Assembly: GCA_002404605.1 (NCBI GenBank)
Contig: DHKA01000049.1
Coordinates: forward strand, 1 to 26,967
Direction of reading: 5' to 3'
DNA: 26,967 bases
Source of the DNA: Clostridiales bacterium UBA4706
GTDB lineage: Bacteria; Bacillota; Clostridia; Oscillospirales; Oscillospiraceae
The translations under genes were made by a program, and so were the position numbers. Positions 7,886 through 13,904 of the stretch are shown in pieces. Under the pieces are notes generated by a model. That model was not told the DNA's origin. It ran no database searches and saw only the letters and a program-made list of their open reading frames with translations. Each line of letters starts with the position of its first letter. Position 1 is the first letter of the stretch.

Positions 7886-8679
7886 TGCTCGATGTAAACC
7901 ACGTATATAAGACGTTCCACCCCGGCACGATCAACGAGCGCCGGGCGCTCGCGGGCGTTGATCTGCATCTTGAAGAGGGCGATTTCGTCACCGTGATCGG
8001 CGGCAACGGCGCGGGCAAGTCTACGCTTCTGAACGCCGTGGCGGGCGTATGGCCCGTGGACGGCGGCTCGATCGTCATTGACGGGAACGACATCACCGGT
8101 CTCCCGGACTATAAGCGCGCGCCGTTCATCGGGCGTGTCTTCCAGGACCCGATGATGGGCACCGCCCCGGATATGCAGCTTGAAGAAAACCTCGCTCTCG
8201 CCTACCGGCGCGGCAAAAAGCTCGGGCTTCGCTGGCACATCAACCGCGAGGAGCGCGATATGTACCGCGACAAGCTCCGCGAGCTGAATCTCGGTCTGGA
8301 GGACCGGCTGACAACGAAGGTCGGTCTGCTCTCTGGCGGACAGCGGCAGGCGGTAACGCTGCTGATGGCGTCGCTCCAAAAGCCGCGGCTGCTGCTGCTT
8401 GACGAGCACACCGCCGCGCTCGACCCTGCGACGGCGGCAAAGGTGCTTGAGCTCTCCGACCGCATCGTGCAGGAAAACGGTCTCACGACCATGATGATCA
8501 CCCACAACATGAAGGACGCCATCCGCCACGGGAACCGGCTCATTATGATGGACAAGGGAGAGATCATCTTCGACTGCCGCGGCGAGGAGAAAGCGAAGCT
8601 GACCGTGGAAGAACTGCTCGAAAAATTCGCGCAGATCTCCGGCAGCACGCTGGATAGTGACCGCGCATTGCTTAACTAA
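7882..8679 (+). CDS. ABC transporter ATP-binding protein (TrpZ-like)
   Basis: The 265-residue cytoplasmic ATPase energises the importer. Motifs in order are Walker A GGNGAGKST (about residues 39-47), a Q-loop near VFQDP, the signature LSGGQRQ (about 150-156), Walker B LLLLDEHTAALDP and H-loop ITHNM. Asp-Glu-His in place of Asp-Glu-Pro after Walker B is common in this subfamily. The start overlaps the permease stop by 4 bases, and a second ATG immediately follows, so either Met could be used. It is the last gene of the operon and is followed at once by a 12-bp terminator hairpin. Confidence 0.93.
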   Translation: MMLDVNHVYKTFHPGTINERRALAGVDLHLEEGDFVTVIGGNGAGKSTLLNAVAGVWPVDGGSIVIDGNDITGLPDYKRAPFIGRVFQDPMMGTAPDMQLEENLALAYRRGKKLGLRWHINREERDMYRDKLRELNLGLEDRLTTKVGLLSGGQRQAVTLLMASLQKPRLLLLDEHTAALDPATAAKVLELSDRIVQENGLTTMMITHNMKDAIRHGNRLIMMDKGEIIFDCRGEEKAKLTVEELLEKFAQISGSTLDSDRALLN

Positions 8680-8686
8680 CAAAAAG

Positions 8687-8717
8687 CTGCCGGAGGGAAA
8701 TTCCCTCCGGCAGTTTT
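8687..8717 (+). terminator. Terminator of the TrpXYZ-like operon
   Basis: CTGCCGGAGGGA (8687-8698) and TCCCTCCGGCAG (8702-8713) form a perfect 12-bp stem with a 3-base loop followed by TTTT. The A-rich left flank may also help stop - strand transcripts. Confidence 0.9.
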
Positions 8718-8718
8718 C

Positions 8719-8892
8719 AGCCTCGCAGAGTTTGCGCCCGCAGGTGCAAAGTAAGTTCAAAACATTTTTGCCGGCGGCGTGTACGTCGGCAAAAATACTT
8801 CTCGGCTCGCAAACGTGCGAGCGATAGCGAGTGCGCTGCGGCGAGCCGTAAATCTCTCAAACGAACCTCTCAACGAAGTGGGGTTCGTTTGA
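8719..8892 (+). repeat. Dispersed structured repeat, copy 1
   Basis: This 174-bp intergenic element aligns over its whole length with the reverse complement of 13658-13829. It contains consecutive inverted repeats. The first is TTTGC/GCAAA in the first 35 bases. The second is TTTTTGCCG (8765-8773) with CGGCAAAAA (8787-8795). The third is CGGCTCGC (8803-8810) with GCGAGCCG (8841-8848). The fourth is TCAAACGAACC (8857-8867) with GGTTCGTTTGA (8882-8892). It has no reading frame with a start. It fills the space between the convergent ABC operon and the pseudokinase gene, beginning 1 base after the ABC terminator. The last hairpin could end transcription from the pseudokinase gene, though its T run is poor. 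Confidence 0.88.
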
Positions 8893-8898
8893 AGTGTT

Positions 8899-10416
8899 TT
8901 ACCACATCTGGCACACGAAGCCGACGTTGTCGCCATAGAAGGCATAGAAGTCGAGCAGCGGATTCTCGCGGCTGTCGTTATAGTACCAGCCGTCCTCACG
9001 CCGCCACATCATAAGATAGTTCTCCGGGGCATTGTCGCCGATGTCGATACCGGACGGTTCGCCCTCATCCCAGCGGAAGAAGGTGATGAGCTCGCCCTCG
9101 GTATCACGCCAATTGCCGTCCGCTTGACGCTCCGCACCAAGCCAGACATAGTTGCATTTGGCACTCGTGCACACGCGGACGATCTCGTTATACTCGTCCT
9201 CCGTCATGGGCACCGCCAGCGTGCCGCCGAGCTCCTCGCAGCGCTGCTGCGCCTGTGTCCAGCTCACGTTTTCGGCATAGACGACGTAGCGCGGTCCCTT
9301 CGGTGTGGGCGAAGGCGTCGGATCCGGCGTGGCGGTCGGCGTCGGGGTGGGTATCTGCGTCGGTTCGGGCGTTGGCGTTATCTGCGCCGGCGGCTCGGGA
9401 TCACCGCTCGCCGTGCCGCTGGCATATGCCGCAACGACCGCACCGACAACGACGATCGCGGCAAGCAGCGCCCAGAGCCAGCGGAAGCTCTTCCGCCGCT
9501 GCGGACGCCGTCCGGCGGGGATCTCCCCGTCGTCGTAATATGTACGGCCTCTTCCCTGCCCGTCGCGCCGATCGATCGCCGGAGCGTCTGCCGAGCGCAT
9601 CAGAAGGCCCGACATGGCAAGGGAAATGTCCACCGCCGATCCGGCGGCGTCGCATCCGCCGAGCGCGTCCTTCAGTTCCTGCACATCGTGCCAGCGCTCT
9701 TCGATACGGAACGCCAGAGCGCGCAGAATGATGCCGGCCAGTTCGGCGTCCGCGCTCGCGGGCGGCTGGATCTCCTCGTTGCTCATGCGCTTTTGCAGTG
9801 CACTGGCCCGGGCGTTCGGCGTGATCGCGCCGGATACCGGCCAGAACGGGAGGCGACCGTAGTTATACAGAGAATAGAGGATCAGTCCGATGGAATACAC
9901 GTCCGCCGTCGGGGTGCGGATGCCGTCCCAGAACAGCTCCGGCGCCATATATTCCAGTTCCTGCGGCGTAAACTCGCCGACCGTGTGCTGGAGCGTCCCG
10001 CCGAGATAGGCCTTGTCGCCGCGGACGGAGATATTGTCCGGACGGATGCCGCCGTGGAAATGGTCCCGACCGACGCTGTAGAGCACCGCGTCGCAAAGCG
10101 AAATGGCAAGGCCGACGCCGCCGAGACCGTCCGCCTTGGGACTCTCCGCCTTCTTCTCCGCAGCAGGCGCTTTCTCCGGCGTTTCCGCAGCCGGCTTATC
10201 CTCACTGGCAGACTTCTCCGGTTCCGGCGTTTCCTCTTTCGGCGTTTCCGCTGTCTCCGTCGCCTTTTCCTCTTTCATCGCTTCCTCCGGTGCGGTGGTC
10301 TCTTCCGCCGCCGGGATATCCGCATCCGCTGCCGTTTCCGGCGCGGTATCGTTCTGCGCAGAAGCGGGCTGCGGTCTTTCTTCGGGCAGACCCATATCTT
10401 TTTCGTTGTCCGTCAT
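8899..10416 (-). CDS. Membrane-spanning pseudokinase with extracellular C-type lectin domain
   Basis: The 505-residue protein has four parts. Residues 1-95 are Ala/Glu/Pro-rich and low in complexity. Residues about 97-255 resemble only the C-lobe of a Ser/Thr protein kinase: HFHGGIRPDNISV replaces the HRD loop, no DFG Asp is seen (LGGTLQ), and YMAPELFW and TADVYSIGLILYS keep the APE and helix-F motifs. No glycine loop or catalytic lysine is visible, so catalysis is unlikely. A membrane helix (about 315-335, WLWALLAAIVVVGAVVAAYA) and a Thr-Pro linker follow. Residues about 380-505 form a C-type-lectin-like domain with WTQAQQRCEELGG, VWLGA, GEPSG, WYYND and a final GFVCQMW. A consensus promoter lies at 10447-10475. 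It probably senses or binds a ligand outside the cell; partners are unknown. Confidence 0.85.
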   Translation of the reverse strand: MTDNEKDMGLPEERPQPASAQNDTAPETAADADIPAAEETTAPEEAMKEEKATETAETPKEETPEPEKSASEDKPAAETPEKAPAAEKKAESPKADGLGGVGLAISLCDAVLYSVGRDHFHGGIRPDNISVRGDKAYLGGTLQHTVGEFTPQELEYMAPELFWDGIRTPTADVYSIGLILYSLYNYGRLPFWPVSGAITPNARASALQKRMSNEEIQPPASADAELAGIILRALAFRIEERWHDVQELKDALGGCDAAGSAVDISLAMSGLLMRSADAPAIDRRDGQGRGRTYYDDGEIPAGRRPQRRKSFRWLWALLAAIVVVGAVVAAYASGTASGDPEPPAQITPTPEPTQIPTPTPTATPDPTPSPTPKGPRYVVYAENVSWTQAQQRCEELGGTLAVPMTEDEYNEIVRVCTSAKCNYVWLGAERQADGNWRDTEGELITFFRWDEGEPSGIDIGDNAPENYLMMWRREDGWYYNDSRENPLLDFYAFYGDNVGFVCQMW

Positions 10417-10446
10417 GCTATCCCTTCCCGCATTTTATTCCAGAAA

Positions 10447-10475
10447 ATTATACCATGGGAAAAAATCAATGTCAA
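10447..10475 (-). promoter_or_regulatory. Perfect-consensus sigma-A promoter of the pseudokinase-lectin gene
   Basis: On the - strand TTGACA (10475-10470) and TATAAT (10452-10447) are exactly 17 bp apart, with an extended -10 TGG. This is the best promoter match in the window. Confidence 0.88.
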
Positions 10476-10486
10476 TTTATCTTAAC

Positions 10487-10522
10487 GGAAAAGCCGTCCC
10501 TCCGAAGAGAGACGGCTTTTCC
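10487..10522 (-). terminator. Terminator of the DUF378 gene
   Basis: The perfect 12-bp arms GGAAAAGCCGTC (10487-10498) and GACGGCTTTTCC (10511-10522) enclose a loop with further short pairing. It sits directly upstream of the pseudokinase promoter and insulates it. Confidence 0.8.
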
Positions 10523-10555
10523 TGACTGTCCGGGCGGGGTCTCATTGGAAAGCCG

Positions 10556-10765
10556 TCAGGCTTCGTCCGCCGCGTCCCGCTCGCGGAACAGCAGCGAAAT
10601 GCACCAGACCGCCGCAATGCCAACCAGCGTATATACGATCCGGCTGACAGTCGCGGTCTGTCCGCCAAACAGGTACGCGACAAGGTCAAAGCGGAAGAGT
10701 CCGACAAGGCCCCAGTTCAGTCCGCCGATGACGGCAAGGATGAGAGCGATTCTGTCAATGATCAT
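10556..10765 (-). CDS. DUF378 small membrane protein
   Basis: The 69-residue protein has the hallmark DUF378 start: MIIDRIALILAVIGGLNWGL followed by VGLFRFDLVAYLFGG, then a second hydrophobic helix (about residues 42-60) and a short charged tail. The family is widespread in Firmicutes and has no known function; it is predicted to lie in the cytoplasmic membrane with two helices. AAAGGAG is placed 9 bases upstream of the ATG. It is a single-gene unit ending at the hairpin 10487-10522. No convincing promoter could be identified in the region upstream. Confidence 0.88.
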   Translation of the reverse strand: MIIDRIALILAVIGGLNWGLVGLFRFDLVAYLFGGQTATVSRIVYTLVGIAAVWCISLLFRERDAADEA

Positions 10766-10879
10766 GGTTTCCGGCTCCTTTGCAGGTTTTGCGCAGCATG
10801 ACTGCGCTCTTCTATCCTTTCCGGAAAAGAAAAATTTATGCGTTCGACAAAAGTAGTTTTTTTGCGGCGCGCTTCGCTC

Positions 10880-10908
10880 TTTACATTTTTGCCGCGCCGC
10901 GGTATGCT
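10880..10908 (+). promoter_or_regulatory. Predicted promoter of candidate small RNA
   Basis: TTTACA (10880-10885) and TATGCT (10903-10908) are 17 bp apart. An 8-bp inverted repeat (10864-10871 and 10893-10900) straddles the -35 box. Confidence 0.5.
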
Positions 10909-10913
10909 CTCCT

Positions 10914-11023
10914 TACAGCTTATCAATTGGTACGTGGCAAATCCATCCTGCCACGACCGGAGCAGCTCATATCTTTTATCCCACAACCCTTTCCCGCGGA
11001 GTGTATGCTCCGCGGGCCTTTTT
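10914..11023 (+). ncRNA. Candidate small regulatory RNA
   Basis: A transcript of about 110 bases is bounded by the promoter at 10880-10908 and a + strand terminator at 10993-11023, with no start codon plus ribosome binding site between them. A perfect 7-bp hairpin (CGTGGCA/TGCCACG, about 10932-10954) lies in the 5' half, followed by a mostly single-stranded pyrimidine/A-rich stretch. It does not show SRP, 6S or tmRNA signatures. The identification is inferred from signal spacing alone. Confidence 0.4.
10993..11023 (+). terminator. Orphan + strand terminator
   Basis: CCCGCGGAG (10993-11001) and CTCCGCGGG (11008-11016) form a perfect 9-bp stem with a 6-base loop, then CCTTTTT. The opposite strand has no T run, so it serves + strand transcription, yet no + strand gene lies upstream in this interval. 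Confidence 0.8.
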
Positions 11024-11028
11024 ATACA

Positions 11029-11061
11029 AAAAGCGTTCCGGAGGCTTTCCGGAACGCTTTT
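11029..11061 (-). terminator. Terminator of the short family-5 binding-protein gene
   Basis: The 14-bp arms AAAAGCGTTCCGGA (11029-11042) and TCCGGAACGCTTTT (11048-11061) enclose a 5-base loop. A T run follows on the - strand. Confidence 0.88.
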
Positions 11062-11075
11062 CGTTGTATCGTATT

Positions 11076-12524
11076 TTACTCTGCCTTGGAGAGGATGACT
11101 TCCGGCACATCGGATACGCCGAGCCAGTAGTTTTCGTTCGCGTCGAGATATACGGTGCGCAGGTCGGTCTCGCGGTAGGCGTATTCGCCCGCGCCGACCG
11201 CCTTGCCGTTGTTCGCACGCACGGAGGAAAGATCGCCCTTTGTGAAGCCGAAGGAGCCGTTGTCCGGATCGAAGAGGCTTACGTCGCCGTAAACGTGCAG
11301 CGGAACGACGGGGATCTCGGTGAGCGTTTTAAGAATGGTATCGTCGCAGCGGGTGAGCGAAATGCGGATCGTCAGATCATCGACCTTTTCCACGCCGGAC
11401 ACGCTCTGCACGCCGCCGCGCCAGTCGTCGTCCAGCGGTGCCCATTCACGAACGAGACGATTCTGCACCGCGGCGAGCATATCCGTCCGGCCGATGCCCT
11501 CGATGCTCCAGTACTGCGCCACGTCGCCGTCGTAGGCCTCGAACATCTCGTTATAGAGATCCTCCGCCGTCGGGAACGACGCGGTGAGATCCCAGGTCTT
11601 CCCGCTGGTCGAGGTGAAGCCGCCGTCGTCGGTGAACTTGCCGAAGCCGCGGTCAAGCATCGTATAGGCCACCTGCAGCCCGGTATTGCCGAGCACTTCC
11701 TCGCGTGTATACGGCGTGCGCAGCGCGATCGTGCCGCTGTAGTTTTCGATCGTATAATCCACGAGCGCCTGCGCGTCGTTGCGCCAGGCGTTGTCGATCG
11801 CGTCGCGGATCTCGTCGGCGCGGACAGTGTCGTATTCATCGAGCGCCTGCTGTGCCTTGACGACATCGGCATCGTTCTCGACATTTTCCTCGCTCACGCC
11901 CTTTTCGATGGCGGCGCGTCTGGCGTCCTCGACGGCCTTCTCCAGATCGGACTCATATTTTCCGCCGTTGTAGATCTCGTCATAGATCATCATGTACTTG
12001 CCGTACATATCCGAATCCATGCCGTTCCAGTAGAGCGCGATCCCGTCAATGGGGAGCTGGTTGACCGTGTAGGGGCCGTCATAGCTCTCGTCCATGAGGA
12101 CATAATACGTAAAGAGAAGGTCGTCCGCCGTCAGATCCACGCCGTCGGCGCAGCGGAGACCTTTCTGGAGACGGATCGTAACGGATGCCGTTCCGTCCGA
12201 GACGGTCGTGCGGGTGATCTCGGCGGGGGCTCGGTTGCCCTCCACGGCGCGCAGCGAGAGCTGTGTCATCCCGGCGACGGCCTTGTCGCCGTCCGTCTCA
12301 GCGAAGAACGGGCTGAACACGCCGTCCATTTTTTCATAGGTGATCTGTTTCGGCTCCGGCGTTGCCTCCGGCTGATCGGAAAATACAAGGTCCGAGCCGG
12401 GGACAGGCGTTTCGGTCGGCGCTATCACGCTCATAACGCTGTCTACCGTCAGCGAGCAGCCGGTGAGCGTGAGCAGGATCGGTATCAGCAGAGCCGCAGC
12501 CGCGGCCCGAATGGATTTCTTCAT
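11076..12524 (-). CDS. Family-5 solute-binding-like lipoprotein, shortened
   Basis: The 482-residue lipoprotein has a signal peptide ending in the lipobox LTGC (Cys23) and a Pro/Thr/Glu linker. A family-5 (DppA/OppA-like) fold follows: VTIRLQKGLRCADGVDLTADDLLFTYYVLMD and, near the C-terminus, GAGEYAYRETDLRTVYLDANENYW. In ordinary family-5 proteins the latter motif lies mid-protein and some 250 more residues follow; here the protein ends about 20 residues later, so the second lobe seems to be missing. A charged Glu/Asp/Ala-rich insert (about 185-240) with coiled-coil character is unusual. No permease or ATPase gene is adjacent. A consensus promoter and a strong terminator suggest an expressed single-gene unit. 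It may be a peptide-binding relic or a dedicated signalling lipoprotein. Confidence 0.75.
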   Translation of the reverse strand: MKKSIRAAAAALLIPILLTLTGCSLTVDSVMSVIAPTETPVPGSDLVFSDQPEATPEPKQITYEKMDGVFSPFFAETDGDKAVAGMTQLSLRAVEGNRAPAEITRTTVSDGTASVTIRLQKGLRCADGVDLTADDLLFTYYVLMDESYDGPYTVNQLPIDGIALYWNGMDSDMYGKYMMIYDEIYNGGKYESDLEKAVEDARRAAIEKGVSEENVENDADVVKAQQALDEYDTVRADEIRDAIDNAWRNDAQALVDYTIENYSGTIALRTPYTREEVLGNTGLQVAYTMLDRGFGKFTDDGGFTSTSGKTWDLTASFPTAEDLYNEMFEAYDGDVAQYWSIEGIGRTDMLAAVQNRLVREWAPLDDDWRGGVQSVSGVEKVDDLTIRISLTRCDDTILKTLTEIPVVPLHVYGDVSLFDPDNGSFGFTKGDLSSVRANNGKAVGAGEYAYRETDLRTVYLDANENYWLGVSDVPEVILSKAE

Positions 12525-12548
12525 ACCAATGCTCCTTTCGTTCTTATT

Positions 12549-12577
12549 AAAATAGCATAATCCGCTTTTTCTGTCAA
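12549..12577 (-). promoter_or_regulatory. Promoter of the short family-5 lipoprotein gene
   Basis: On the - strand TTGACA (12577-12572) and TATTTT (12554-12549) are 17 bp apart. The ribosome binding site AAAGGAG stands 8 bases before the ATG. Confidence 0.75.
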
Positions 12578-12582
12578 TTTGT

Positions 12583-12612
12583 GTTATGTAAACTATTATG
12601 CGTTATGTCAAC
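12583..12612. promoter_or_regulatory. 11-bp direct repeat pair, putative regulator site
   Basis: GTTATGTAAAC (12583-12593) and GTTATGTCAAC (12602-12612) differ at one base and have a 19-bp period, about two helical turns. They lie just upstream of the - strand -35 box and upstream of the weak + strand promoter, in a divergent intergenic region. The binding protein is unknown. Confidence 0.5.
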
Positions 12613-12618
12613 TTTCGC

Positions 12619-12647
12619 CTGCATCCGCACGCCGGTACGCCTATACT
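12619..12647 (+). promoter_or_regulatory. Weak predicted promoter of the ParB-like gene
   Basis: TATACT (12642-12647) is a good -10 box, but the -35 position 17 bp upstream reads CTGCAT (12619-12624). This suggests low activity or dependence on an activator. Confidence 0.4.
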
Positions 12648-12679
12648 GAAAGCATACGGACATGAGAGGGGCGGCGCGC

Positions 12680-13180
12680 TTGAACAGGAAACTCACGCAG
12701 GAGGAAGCTCTCCGACTGCTCCGCTCGCGCACACTCACCGTCTGGGATGACGCGTCTCTTCTCCAGGAGTATATACGCCTTTGCGGTATAACGCAGTCGG
12801 AATGCGCGGTACGGCTCGGAAGATCGCAGTCGTCGGTGGCAAACCGCCTGCGTCTGCTGCGCCTTACGGACGGAGAGCGCCGCGCCATGCAGGAGGCCGG
12901 GCTTTCGGAGCGCCACGCGAGAGCACTGCTCCGTCTCGGAGACACCGCACAGCGTCAGGCGGCGCTGCGCGTTGTTTTGCAGCGGCGCATGAGTGTTGCG
13001 GAGACGGAAGGTTATGTGGAAACACTGCTCCGTCCGCCGCAGACGGCGGAGCTCGGCGCGCTGCTCGCGGAGGTGCGCCGTTTGCTCGATGCGGGCATGT
13101 GCGCGGGTGCGGAGGAATCCGCAGGTGCCGGTGGGCTCGCCGTTACGCTCTTTTTTCCGCGAACCGATACTTTTCCATGA
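12680..13180 (+). CDS. ParB/Noc-like helix-turn-helix protein without CTPase domain
   Basis: The 166-residue protein matches the central DNA-binding part of ParB/Spo0J/Noc: YIRLCGITQSECAVRLGRSQSSVANRLRLLRL followed by LSERHARALLRL. The usual N-terminal ParB nuclease/CTPase domain with its GxxRxxA motif is absent, and the C-terminus is short and divergent. The start chosen is the TTG at 12680, 8 bases after GAGAGGGG. The in-frame ATG at 12662 lies too close to the predicted transcription start to have a ribosome binding site; using it would add six residues. It sits upstream of rpsO, which has its own promoter. It may be a site-specific DNA-binding regulator rather than a partition protein. 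No parS-like site was seen. Confidence 0.8.
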   Translation: MNRKLTQEEALRLLRSRTLTVWDDASLLQEYIRLCGITQSECAVRLGRSQSSVANRLRLLRLTDGERRAMQEAGLSERHARALLRLGDTAQRQAALRVVLQRRMSVAETEGYVETLLRPPQTAELGALLAEVRRLLDAGMCAGAEESAGAGGLAVTLFFPRTDTFP

Positions 13181-13188
13181 TTTTATGC

Positions 13189-13217
13189 TTTACAAGCGGC
13201 GGGGAATGTGGTAGGAT
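13189..13217 (+). promoter_or_regulatory. Predicted rpsO promoter
   Basis: TTTACA (13189-13194) and TAGGAT (13212-13217) are 17 bp apart. The roughly 90-base leader could carry S15 autoregulation, but no known S15-binding structure was recognised. Confidence 0.55.
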
Positions 13218-13313
13218 AATCAAGCGTTTGACCGCCGCGCTCAGTTTCCGGCCGCCTTTCAGCCGATACTTAGCCGCGCGGGAAGCGAAAAATATGAAAG
13301 GATCGAAGTAACT

Positions 13314-13580
13314 ATGATCACGAAAGACCAGAAGACCGTCGTTATCGACGCCAACAAGACCCACGAGGGCGACACCGGTTCTCCGGAAGTCCAGATCGCC
13401 ATCCTCACCGAGCGTATCCGTCAGCTGACGGAGCACCTCAAGAAGCATCCCAACGACGACCACAGCCGTCTGGGTATGTACAAGATGGTCGGCAAGCGCC
13501 GCCGTCTGCTGGAGTACCTGTCCCGCAAGGACATCGAGCGCTACCGCGCCATTATCGCAAAACTGGGTATCCGCAAGTAA
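13314..13580 (+). CDS. rpsO: 30S ribosomal protein S15
   Basis: The 88-residue product is of normal S15 length. It carries the family core: HEGDTGSPEVQIAILTERIRQLTEHL followed by HPNDDHSRLGMYKMVGKRRRLLEYL and the ending YRAIIAKLGIRK. S15 binds 16S rRNA early in assembly of the 30S platform. AAAGGA lies about 10 bases before the ATG. As in many bacteria it stands before pnp, but here a terminator and a 172-bp repeat separate the two, so pnp has its own promoter. Confidence 0.98.
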   Translation: MITKDQKTVVIDANKTHEGDTGSPEVQIAILTERIRQLTEHLKKHPNDDHSRLGMYKMVGKRRRLLEYLSRKDIERYRAIIAKLGIRK

Positions 13581-13616
13581 TTTGCGGTGACCTGCCGAGG
13601 GTTATGAAGGTTTTTT

Positions 13617-13653
13617 ACGGAGGGACAAGTGAATACTGTCCCTCCGTATTTTT
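13617..13653 (+). terminator. rpsO terminator
   Basis: ACGGAGGGACA (13617-13627) pairs with TGTCCCTCCGT (13637-13647) over 11 bp with a 9-base loop. ATTTTT follows. Confidence 0.9.
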
Positions 13654-13657
13654 CAAT

Positions 13658-13829
13658 TCAAACAAACCCCACTCCGTTGAGGGGTTTGTTTGAGGGGATA
13701 GCGGCTCGCCGCAGCGCACGCTCTTCGAGCGCACGTTTGCGAGCCGAGAAGTTTTTTTGCCGACGCATATGTCGCCGGCAAAAAAGATCCCGCTTTATTT
13801 GCTCCTGCGGGAGCAAACTCTGCGAGGCT
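13658..13829 (-). repeat. Dispersed structured repeat, copy 2 (inverted)
   Basis: This is the reverse-complement homologue of 8719-8892, 172 bp long. The terminal hairpin is a perfect 13-bp stem (13658-13670 with 13681-13693), in which a G-C pair of copy 1 becomes A-T. Another pair changes from T-A here to a G-T wobble in copy 1 within the TTTGCTCC/GGAGCAAA hairpin (about 13800-13820). The TTTTTTGCCG/CGGCAAAAAA and CGGCTCGC/GCGAGCCG stems are kept. Mutations that preserve pairing point to selection on structure, or to an element that spreads as folded DNA or RNA. Confidence 0.88.
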
Positions 13830-13845
13830 TTTGGGGCTTTTTAAT

Positions 13846-13874
13846 TTGTGTACCAATGTGTGTGAATATATAAT
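13846..13874 (+). promoter_or_regulatory. Predicted pnp promoter
   Basis: TTGTGT (13846-13851) and consensus TATAAT (13869-13874) are 17 bp apart, immediately after repeat copy 2. Confidence 0.65.
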
Positions 13875-13904
13875 GTGTGAATATATAAAAGGAGTAACGA
13901 AAGA

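Larger units (their letters stand above)
10766..11075. other. 310-bp intergenic region with candidate sRNA and facing terminators
   Basis: No supported protein-coding gene is present. It holds a short hairpin (GCGCAG 10791-10796 with CTGCGC 10802-10807) in the DUF378 leader, an 8-bp inverted repeat GCGGCGCG/CGCGCCGC (10864-10871 and 10893-10900) spanning a promoter, the + strand promoter and candidate small RNA, and two back-to-back terminators. Confidence 0.7.
13581..13904. other. 324-bp intergenic region between rpsO and pnp
   Basis: There is no protein-coding gene here. From left to right it holds the rpsO terminator (13617-13653), repeat copy 2 (13658-13829), the pnp promoter (13846-13874), and two tandem copies of TGTGTGAATATATA (13859-13872 and 13874-13887) that duplicate the -10 region. 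Confidence 0.8.

Noticed and set aside
8899..9300. C-type lectin domain as target of a diversity-generating retroelement
   Set aside because: There is no reverse transcriptase, template repeat or accessory gene in the window, and no adenine-biased repeat pair.
10914..11023. SRP RNA, 6S RNA or tmRNA identity for the candidate small RNA
   Set aside because: The conserved SRP tetraloop/helix 8, the long 6S bubble hairpin and the tmRNA tRNA-like ends are all absent.
10960..11218. Short open frames in the 10766-11218 interval as small proteins
   Set aside because: None has a ribosome binding site, and they cross strong terminators or the lipoprotein gene in other frames.
11001..12560. Long open frame on the + strand opposite the short family-5 lipoprotein gene
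   Set aside because: It runs through two terminators, starts without a ribosome binding site and has no recognisable domain.
12541..12680. parS or Noc-binding site near the ParB-like gene
   Set aside because: No TGTTTCACGTGAAACA-like or ATTTCCCGGGAAAT-like sequence is present; only the unrelated direct repeats are.
8719..13829. The two repeats as ends of a composite transposon enclosing 8893-13657
   Set aside because: The copies are imperfect and contain no transposase. The enclosed genes include rpsO, and no target duplication is visible.
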